Part shown: one piece after another, positions 1-5,588 of the stretch | How the letters are laid out: each line of letters begins with the position of its first letter | Position numbering within the stretch: position 1 is the first letter of the stretch | From: Ochromonadaceae sp. CCMP2298 | Taxonomy: Eukaryota; Sar; Synurophyceae; Ochromonadales; Ochromonadaceae | Direction of reading: 5' to 3' | NCBI GenBank assembly: GCA_026770595.1 | Contig: MU634591.1 | Location: 1 to 11,292, forward strand | Length of the DNA stretch: 11,292 nt | The notes under the pieces: generated by a model | What the model saw: the letters and a program-made list of their open reading frames with translations, nothing else | Databases searched by the model: none | What the model was told of the DNA's origin: nothing | Made by a program: the position numbers and the translations under genes

Positions 1-806
1 GGAGTTTACGATCAACCCGGAGGACTTGGTGTCCAGGTCCCTCTGCAGCCGCCCCTCCACCTTCCCCGCCAGTGTCTCCACCAGGCTCCGGTACAGGTGG
101 ATGTTATCCTTGGGCGAGTTGTACCCGTGGAAGTACACCAGCGGTGTGCTGTTGGCGAACCCCTCCTCCACGGAGAGACTGGTCTTGTCCAGGGGCACTG
201 CGGCGAGGCAGCTGGGTATGGAGAAGAGGCCCTGGCCTAGGTCCAGGTCCACCATGATGGGCGTGCGGTCCAGGCGTACAGCGTAGGCGCCCAGGATCTG
301 CGCCAGGGTGGACTTGCCGTGGTCCACGGGGCCCACGATCATGACCTGGGGGGCAGAGGGTGGGAGTTAAGGGGTGGGTGCAGGGGTGGTGAGGAGCAAT
401 GTGAGGAGCGGGGCTACAGAGCAAGTAGAGCAGATGCTGGCAGCCTAGTGCCAACAATCCGCCATCGATGGATGAAGGAACTCACGCGTGGGCCGAAGTC
501 CTTATTGGCCAGTGCGACGTCTCGCCTTGCCTCCAGCTGCACGTGCGTGTTTACGTAGGCAACCATCGGAGTGGTGTCCGTATCGTACAGGCCAGAGTCG
601 TCGCCCGATGATTCTATCGTGCAACCATACCACGTGAATATTGCAATGTTCTGATCGCTGAACGTGTATTCCTTGTTGGAGGCCATCTCCACGCCGAAAA
701 TCTCTGCCGAGCCAGCGACCAGTTTGAGGGAGAGCGACGCGTTCTCCGGCACCTCGCACCGCATCTCTGTCTCCTTCTTCATCTGCCGTGTCACCACACC
801 GCTCAT
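1..806 (-). CDS. CLP1: CLP1-like polynucleotide kinase / pre-mRNA cleavage factor subunit (5' part, two exons)
   Basis: Clp1 proteins are RNA 5'-hydroxyl kinases or kinase-like subunits of cleavage factor II (mRNA 3'-end formation), in animals also of the tRNA splicing endonuclease; they act in the nucleus. Exon 1 is 806-486 (107 codons) and holds the N-terminal beta domain. The intron is 485-346 (140 bases, GTGAGT to CCCAG, phase 0). Exon 2 is 345-1 and runs off the window. The junction gives the family's GPR-V-M-x-VG sequence, then the P-loop GPVDHGKST (residues 112-120; G, K and S/T intact), the DLDLGQG motif (140-146), and VEEGFANSTPLVYFHG further on. The 222 residues seen are about half of a usual Clp1 (some 425-445). 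The start is the first Met of the open frame and matches the expected N-terminal domain length. Family assignment is secure; whether kinase activity is retained cannot be judged, because the C-terminal half is missing. Confidence 0.93.
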
Positions 807-1242
807 GGCTCCCTCGATGGAATCAAATCAGCAGAGGACTGTGGCGATATGAGAGTGGCTCTGTACAAGATGGGGTTATGAAAGAGCTTGGAGAGGAGAG
901 ATTGGCTCCAAAAAAATATTAACCCTTTCCTAGGAACAGGCTGCGTTTGGAGAAGAAGCTCTGGTCTCGTCAAGAATACGAGAAAACAGCATAAACAGCG
1001 CCTAAATAGACGTGAAAATTTCTGCTCCTGATCACTTAATCAGTTAATGCAATCATGACACCTTTACCACTCATTTTCATGAGCTAAATGCTATATTTGA
1101 TTTTGCTTTACATATATTTCCTTCCCTATCTACATACTTTCACTTGTTGTCCTTCTCTCCTGGTTCACTGGTATTAGTACACGGGTACTCTGATACATCT
1201 GATACAATGGTTCACTGTTTAAATGTTCACAGGCTCGTCGGT
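807..1242. other. Intergenic region between CLP1 (5' side) and PAP/fibrillin (3' side)
   Basis: No gene is supported here. The stretch holds the upstream region of CLP1 and, beyond about 1100, the downstream region of the PAP gene; both genes read leftward. It is AT-richer than the exons. The one notable element is the motif at 920-932, listed separately. I see no RNA gene and no convincing poly(A) signal. Confidence 0.6.
920..932 (-). promoter_or_regulatory. 13-base motif upstream of CLP1, shared with the PAP gene
   Basis: TAACCCTTTCCTA on the plus strand (TAGGAAAGGGTTA toward the gene) lies 113 bases before the CLP1 start codon. The same 13 bases occur at 2272-2284, 116 bases before the PAP start codon, in the same orientation relative to the gene. 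A 10-base core also occurs in the inverted repeat upstream of the DUF6625 gene. It could be a core-promoter or transcription-factor site; that function is inferred from position only. Confidence 0.4.
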
Positions 1243-1633
1243 CTAAAGATCCAGCTCTGCAAACCTGCTCAGCACGAAGATGCTGCCCTTGGCGCCCCTG
1301 CTGAGCCGCAGGTCTTGGTCCACGTAGGTCACGTCCAGCCAGGACTGGAAGGTAGAGGGCGCGGGGAAGGAGACTGGTCCGATTGAGAATTGCTTGAATT
1401 GTACACCCACCTACACACACAGATAGGCAGGCAAGCAGGAATGCAGGTATGGAAACAGGTAGACAGGCAGGCAGCATAGGCAATAGCAGATATATAGGAG
1501 GAGGGGGAGAGCGGGAGAGGAGACAAGCGTGGGTTGAGCGATTTAGATGGGGAGGAAAGAGAAGGGTGTGTGACGAAGCGAATAACACAGTTCCCTCGCA
1601 CCCACACATATACACACACACACACAAATACAA

Positions 1634-1676
<43 letters not shown>

Positions 1677-2155
1677 TACACATATATATATACACTCACA
1701 CATACCTTGGAGGGTGTCCAAGGCGTGAGGTCAGCGGTGACCTTAACGGGCAGTTTGAATATTCCAAAGTACTGCCGCACTTCTGCGTTCTCCGCGGTGA
1801 GCCTGCGCGCGTCTATGGTTTGCAGGATGGGGCCCACTTTGGGCACGCCGCCCCTGCCCAGGATGGAGTCGGATGTGGTGTACTCCAGGCTCCACACGGC
1901 GCTCAGGGCATCGACCTTCAGCGTGGCATTGCGGCTGCTCAGGCGCTCCAGCTGCTGGAAGAGGTCTGCCATCTTCTCCCTGTCCGCGGGCGTCTCCGTC
2001 AGACCCCTGTCTACGCGACGCGACAGATCCAGTATCTGCTTTTTGAGCGTGGGGATCGACGTGGGTCGCAGACCCGATAGGAAGTTCAGCGACAGCACGG
2101 CCGGCATGCAAGCCATCGCAAACAGCGCCGCAGTCCACAGAAACAGCTGCACCAT
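1243..2155 (-). CDS. PAP/fibrillin family plastid lipid-associated protein (two exons)
   Basis: PAP/fibrillins are lipid-binding lipocalin-like proteins of thylakoids and plastoglobules. Exon 1 is 2155-1706 (150 codons). The intron is 1705-1411 (295 bases, GTATGT to TAG, phase 0). Exon 2 is 1410-1243 (55 codons plus TAG), giving 205 residues, a usual size for a small fibrillin. Family signatures are [20 protein letters not shown] in the first half, [12 protein letters not shown] before the junction, [13 protein letters not shown] just after it, and the C-terminal block [20 protein letters not shown] followed by IFVL (about 174-197). Residues 1-22 are a hydrophobic signal peptide (cleavage likely near AVLS-LNF), followed by a basic, Ser/Thr-containing stretch. 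This is a bipartite leader typical of complex plastids, although the usual Phe sits at +3 rather than +1. Assignment is strong; thylakoid or plastoglobule location is inferred. Confidence 0.88.
1596..1704. repeat. (CA)n/(TA)n microsatellite inside the PAP intron
   Basis: An almost pure CA tract with short interruptions ends in a TATATATA run, just inside the 5' splice site of the minus-strand PAP gene. In the sense direction it is a GT/TG tract directly after the donor. It creates spurious open frames on both strands; the splice model shows that it is removed. Length polymorphism is likely. Confidence 0.8.
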
Positions 2156-2271
2156 TCTCCAAAGATCTGGTCCTCACGTCTCGGAAGACCAGCAACAGCA
2201 GCAGACGCAGAGTACCAGCGCATGCCAGCAGTGCTTCCTTTTCCCAGCTTCCTTTTCTCTAGGAAGAAAAC

Positions 2272-2284
2272 TAACCCTTTCCTA
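2272..2284 (-). promoter_or_regulatory. 13-base motif upstream of PAP/fibrillin, shared with CLP1
   Basis: TAACCCTTTCCTA on the plus strand is identical to 920-932 and lies 116 bases before the PAP start codon. The 10-base string CGTGAATCCG follows shortly after (about 2292-2301) and recurs in the inverted repeat upstream of the DUF6625 gene. A regulatory role is inferred. Confidence 0.4.
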
Positions 2285-2358
2285 CGGATTGGCGTGAATC
2301 CGGTCGAAAAAGCGGGATAAATGTTAGATTTTTCCACCCGCACCACTTTCGCAACCCG

Positions 2359-2602
2359 GGCACTTACTTCCCCTCAGCTCCAAAAAGCGTCCCAATTCTA
2401 TTCTGAAAACGGCCAAAACGAGTTTTTGGCTCACAAGTAGTGTGTCAGGTTGTATATGTGTCTAGATTTTCTATCGAACTACCATGACGGAATCTGGACA
2501 TATGTACAACCTGACACACCACTTGTGAACCAAAATCTCTTTTTGGCGCTTGGAACGTAAATTACAGAATAGAATTGGGACGCTTTGGTGGGGGAAAGTG
2601 CC
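2359..2602. repeat. Foldback (MITE-like) imperfect inverted repeat
   Basis: The left arm (about 2359-2468) is repeated as its reverse complement at about 2491-2602, around a loop of about 22 bases. Matching blocks include AAGCGTCCCAATTCTATTCT (left about 2385-2404, right about 2566-2585) and GTGTGTCAGGTTGTA (left about 2440-2454). The outermost part is weaker (GGGCACTT against TGGCACTTT), and similarity may continue a few tens of bases further. There is no coding capacity. The structure suits a miniature inverted-repeat or foldback transposable element. No clear target-site duplication was found by eye. Confidence 0.7.
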
Positions 2603-2769
2603 AGTAGCGTTCGACCCCAAAAATGAGTGCGGAGATGAGTTCAAAAGACTAAAATTTGGAGGGAAGAATCGGCGGCCTAGTCCTCTTTCAAATAAATCAT
2701 ACACATGGCCTATCTATAAATACTCTATCTGGTAAATATATTGTACTTTAAACAGTATTAACTACAGTA

Positions 2770-5067
2770 TCACAAACTTATATCTAGTGACTGTGCATTG
2801 TAGGGTGCTCGGCTGATAGAGTCCAGCAGCAGCACAGCGGGAGCGACCTTCTGCGGGAGGGTGCGTCTGTCATAGCTGCTGCGCTGCATCCCTATACTAT
2901 GGCCCATATACAGCGCCAGAGCCTCCAGCTCCCTCTCAGAGGCCTGCGTACTCCTCACGTGGGTGACGACAATATCCCTCAGCAGGTGGGGGTTGGTGCG
3001 CTTGCCTGCGAACTCGTAGCAAGCGCGTGAGACCAGGGCGTAGACGGAGTCGGCAGTTAAAGCCCGGCCTGTGCGCGCCTGCACAAACAGGTGCGGACCT
3101 GTGGGGGCCAGCGCCTCCCGCCAATTGAGGATGAAGTCGTCGACGGCAGCGGTGAGCTCCTTGGAGATCATGAGTGGCGGCCGCTCCCCATACACGTTGC
3201 CCGTTTTGTAGTCCTCTGGCCCGTGCTGTATGAGGTACTGCCCCTCCACCTGCAGGAAGGTGCGGCCGATCTCGAGCTCCCTAAAGGTGCGCTGCCTGTC
3301 CGGCACGCAGGAGAAGAAGGCCAACAGCAGGTAGCGCTGGTAGGCCCTCGCGACGCGCAGGCGCACTGCGGCGGGCAGGCTTGCAGCTCTGTCGCCCACC
3401 TGGCCTGGGGACCCGGTCCCAGCAACCCCAGGCCCAACCTCCCCCTCCCCCTCCCCCTCTGCCTCCTCTTCCTCCACATCGTCTCGCCTGCCCATGCTCT
3501 TCCCTCTCCTCTTGGTCCCCTTCATTTCCTTGGTACCCTTGGTCTTCTTGGCCCCCGCCCCCGCCTTCGCCCCCTGTGCTTCCTGCGCCCCCCTTAGCTC
3601 CGCCTGCAGGTCGTCCCTTAGCGCCCCCACGACCTGCAGGTAGTCCGTCCACGTCATCCACTTCAGCTGCTCGTTGCTCACACGCGGCGAATTCAATTGC
3701 CGCCTGTTGGCGTCGCTGTGTAGCTTGCGCAGCTCCCTGACCAGCGGGATGTCCTCGAATGACTTCTGGCCGTAGCTGGGGTCTGTCAGGCTCTCTTGGC
3801 TGAACCGGAACTTCGCCAGCTTGGTCAGGCCTCTGAGCACGTTCGCCTCGTACGATGTGGAGATCTTGCGTACCCCTCTAAGCCACTGTACGTACTCGTA
3901 CACCGCAGCCGCAGAGGCCCTCTCCTTACAGGGGAACACGGTGCGCAGGGAGAGGGCCCCAGCGCCCACCGCCTCCACTGCTGCTGCTCTCACTGCTGCG
4001 GCTGTGGAGGCGGCGCCCAGCTTTGGAACAGACGTGGTAAACGCGGCGGCTGCATCCAGCATTGGGACAGACGTGGCAGACGCGACGCGATGCATCTGCC
4101 GTGGGGCTGGTGCCAAAGCAGATGCAGGGGCTGGGGTCAGGGCTGGGGCAGGGGCTGGAGCTGGGGGGGCTGGGGCTGTGGCCAGTGCCGCGAACCACCC
4201 CAAAAAGAGGTCGGCGTGTCGCATGTACACCTGCGCGGTGGAGTGGCGGATGGGGAGCTCCTGTGCACTTGCCCCTGGCTGCGTCATGAAGCGCTCGAAG
4301 TCCTTTAGCTCCTCGAAAACAGGGGACCCACGTAGAGTCCCCACAGATCCCACAGACCCAGATCCCACAGTCGTCTCCACCACCATCGTGGACAGCGAGT
4401 AGGTGGTCTGCCCCGCAGCGTGTCTGTTCTTCGACTTTACGTTCACGACCAACTTCTTGTAGTGGGACTTAATGCCGGTCACTCTGCGCACGCCCTCCAC
4501 AACTGCAACTTCAACTGCATCTGCAATCGCCAGTGGTGCATCCCCCACAAGCAGCGCAGCCCCAACACTGCCCTTAACCACCCCCTGCAATCCCTGCACC
4601 CTCTGCAACTCCTGCACCCCCTGCATCCCCTGCAACTCCAGGAGCTCCTGCGTCTTTCCCTTGAGCAGGTGCGTCAGGCCTGAGCGCAGGGCGTGGGCCT
4701 GCAGGGGCGGCATGCCGAAGTCTCCGATCAGGATGCGCCCCAGAGTTTCTGGCTGCGATTCGAAATCCCTAGCGAAGGCCAGCAGCTCTGCAGTGTTTTC
4801 CCAGCCCACACGCACGCAGGCGTCTATAGCTTGGCGCTTCTTCTCTGGGCTCAGTTCTAGAGTGGTGAGTGCTTGCTCCAGCTCGTAGAAGGCTGCGCTC
4901 TGGGTGGCTGGGGAACTGCCACTGCGCACAGTTGTGGATTGGTCCTCCATGTTGTGGATTTGTCCTCCATTCGCAGACTGCTGTATCGTGAAACCGGAAC
5001 AGGTGCTGCGCAAGAGTCCACAACATAGCGCCAGCACAAGAGCGAATGGTGCCGGAAGAAGCCGCAT
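2770..5067 (-). CDS. Tyrosine recombinase/integrase with predicted plastid-type bipartite leader
   Basis: An intronless frame of 765 residues. The C-terminal domain (about 560-745) carries the tyrosine recombinase constellation: Arg I in CVPDRQRTFREL (R591, or R593), the beta-hairpin Lys in DYKTGNVYG (K621), HLLR (H694, R697), MGHS (H723) and the nucleophile in SSYDRRT (Y732), with the usual nine-residue spacing from H to Y. Members of this superfamily cut and rejoin DNA through a 3'-phosphotyrosine. Residues about 270-295 and 385-450 (KISTSYEANVLRGLTKLAKF) look like the core-binding domain, split by an Ala/Pro-rich insert (about 294-322 and Ala-rich sequence beyond). A Lys-rich then Glu/Gly-rich linker (about 491-557) precedes the catalytic domain. 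Residues 1-24 are a signal peptide, cleaved near TCS-GFTI, with Phe within two residues of the site as in ASAFAP-type plastid leaders. Residues about 45-120 are helical, perhaps SAM-like. No transposon ends or other mobile genes adjoin it. An organelle role is inferred; a domesticated crypton-like origin is the alternative. Confidence 0.85.
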   Translation of the reverse strand: MRLLPAPFALVLALCCGLLRSTCSGFTIQQSANGGQIHNMEDQSTTVRSGSSPATQSAAFYELEQALTTLELSPEKKRQAIDACVRVGWENTAELLAFARDFESQPETLGRILIGDFGMPPLQAHALRSGLTHLLKGKTQELLELQGMQGVQELQRVQGLQGVVKGSVGAALLVGDAPLAIADAVEVAVVEGVRRVTGIKSHYKKLVVNVKSKNRHAAGQTTYSLSTMVVETTVGSGSVGSVGTLRGSPVFEELKDFERFMTQPGASAQELPIRHSTAQVYMRHADLFLGWFAALATAPAPPAPAPAPALTPAPASALAPAPRQMHRVASATSVPMLDAAAAFTTSVPKLGAASTAAAVRAAAVEAVGAGALSLRTVFPCKERASAAAVYEYVQWLRGVRKISTSYEANVLRGLTKLAKFRFSQESLTDPSYGQKSFEDIPLVRELRKLHSDANRRQLNSPRVSNEQLKWMTWTDYLQVVGALRDDLQAELRGAQEAQGAKAGAGAKKTKGTKEMKGTKRRGKSMGRRDDVEEEEAEGEGEGEVGPGVAGTGSPGQVGDRAASLPAAVRLRVARAYQRYLLLAFFSCVPDRQRTFRELEIGRTFLQVEGQYLIQHGPEDYKTGNVYGERPPLMISKELTAAVDDFILNWREALAPTGPHLFVQARTGRALTADSVYALVSRACYEFAGKRTNPHLLRDIVVTHVRSTQASERELEALALYMGHSIGMQRSSYDRRTLPQKVAPAVLLLDSISRAPYNAQSLDISL
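4580..4645. repeat. Short degenerate repeat coding for LQG-type residues in the recombinase
   Basis: Tandem variants of CCCTGCA(A/C)(C/T)(C/T) on the plus strand encode, on the minus strand, a run such as LQGMQGVQELQRVQGLQG (about residues 142-161) between the N-terminal helical region and the core-binding part. It is probably a flexible or coiled linker produced by repeat expansion. Confidence 0.6.
4931..4970. repeat. 20-base tandem duplication within the recombinase N-terminal region
   Basis: Two adjacent 20-base copies, each starting GTTGTGGATT and ending GTCCTCCAT, differ at one base. They lie at residues about 33-46, just after the predicted leader. Twenty is not a multiple of three, so the two copies are read in different frames, and the open frame survives. 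This suggests the segment is unconstrained spacer. Confidence 0.7.
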
Positions 5068-5270
5068 GGCTGGCTGCGAAGTCCGCGAAGGCCGCTGCGC
5101 TCAGGGTGGTTGGGCACCCCGCTTCACAGCCCCAGACTGACTTCGGGTTGATCAAGATGGCAATCATTGTGTTGCTTGCGTATCAAGATCATCCATTTTC
5201 GAAAATGTGGCAAAAGTGGGGAAAACGTACTATAGAAGTACGTACTTTGACAGTACATACGCACACAATC

Positions 5271-5588
5271 TCATCGTGAATCCGCTCACCTTCATCGTGA
5301 ATCCGCTCACCTGCCGAGCGGTAGCCAAAACTCAGACCTGAGTTCGAAAGGGTTATTCGTTTTTTTGCCTGCCAAAAGCGCCTAAATGAGAGATATGTTG
5401 CACAAAATTCGGTTTCTGCGACTAGAGTTCGTTTCGAATTATCCTCGATTCGACTTCGAACTCTGGTTGCGGCGTTTTCTGTATCAAAATTTCTCTCATT
5501 TAGGCGCTTTTGACTGTGAAAAGTTAACCCTTTCGAACTCAGGTGGAGTTTTGGCTACCGCTGGGCAGGTGAGCGGATTCACGATGAA
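5271..5588. repeat. Large imperfect inverted repeat between divergent genes, with a 21-base tandem duplication at its left end
   Basis: The left arm (5292 to about 5394) is the reverse complement of the right arm (about 5487-5587). Conserved blocks, read on the left arm, are AGCGGTAGCCAAAACTC, ACCTGAGTTCGAAAGGGTTA and CAAAAGCGCCTAAATGAGAG. The inner region (about 5405-5480) is also partly self-complementary around the TAGAGTTCG and CGAACTCTG blocks. The outermost 21 bases of the left arm are duplicated in tandem (5271-5291 and 5292-5312). The right arm runs through the first possible ATG of the DUF6625 gene. Each arm carries an AGGTGAGC string resembling a splice donor, pointing outward. It could be a foldback element or an inverted duplication of a promoter. 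Confidence 0.75.
5525..5534 (+). promoter_or_regulatory. TAACCCTTTC core within the right arm of the inverted repeat
   Basis: This is the 10-base core of the motif found upstream of CLP1 and PAP, 49 bases before the first ATG of the DUF6625 gene. The left arm has the complement (GAAAGGGTTA, 5345-5354), so each divergent gene has a copy reading TAACCCTTTC toward it. That is opposite to the orientation at CLP1 and PAP. Function is inferred. Confidence 0.3.

Larger units (their letters stand above)
2156..2769. other. PAP upstream region and recombinase downstream region
   Basis: No coding sequence is supported. From 2156 to about 2340 lies the presumed PAP promoter, including the 13-base motif. 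A foldback repeat fills about 2359-2602 (listed separately). From about 2603 to 2769 is AT-rich sequence downstream of the recombinase stop codon, a plausible 3' UTR and polyadenylation region for that minus-strand gene. Confidence 0.6.

Noticed and set aside
1130-1705. Reading the PAP exon 1 frame straight on into the intron
   Set aside because: The extension is VCVCVCVC-type sequence from the GT repeat. Splicing at 1705/1411 instead yields the conserved C-terminal PAP block in phase.
1449-2297. Plus-strand 282-codon open frame across the PAP gene
   Set aside because: It is antisense to both PAP exons and reads through the CA microsatellite of the intron; its content (THTHTHTH runs) is repeat-derived, while the minus strand gives a coherent PAP/fibrillin.
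3821-4402. Plus-strand 193-codon frame (and a 170-codon neighbour) opposite the recombinase
   Set aside because: They are shadows of the Ala/Pro-rich coding repeat; no family features, and they oppose a frame with a full catalytic constellation.
2770-5067. Calling the recombinase an active crypton or DIRS transposon
   Set aside because: No reverse transcriptase, methyltransferase or GCR1-type domain, no terminal repeats around it, and an N-terminal targeting leader that a nuclear transposase would not need. The adjacent foldback repeats are unrelated to each other and do not bracket it as matching ends.
5386-5583. Start of the DUF6625-like protein at 5386
   Set aside because: This would translate the loop and right arm of the inverted repeat as 66 extra residues with no signal-like character. 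Starts at 5584 or 5722 give plausible secretory N-termini.
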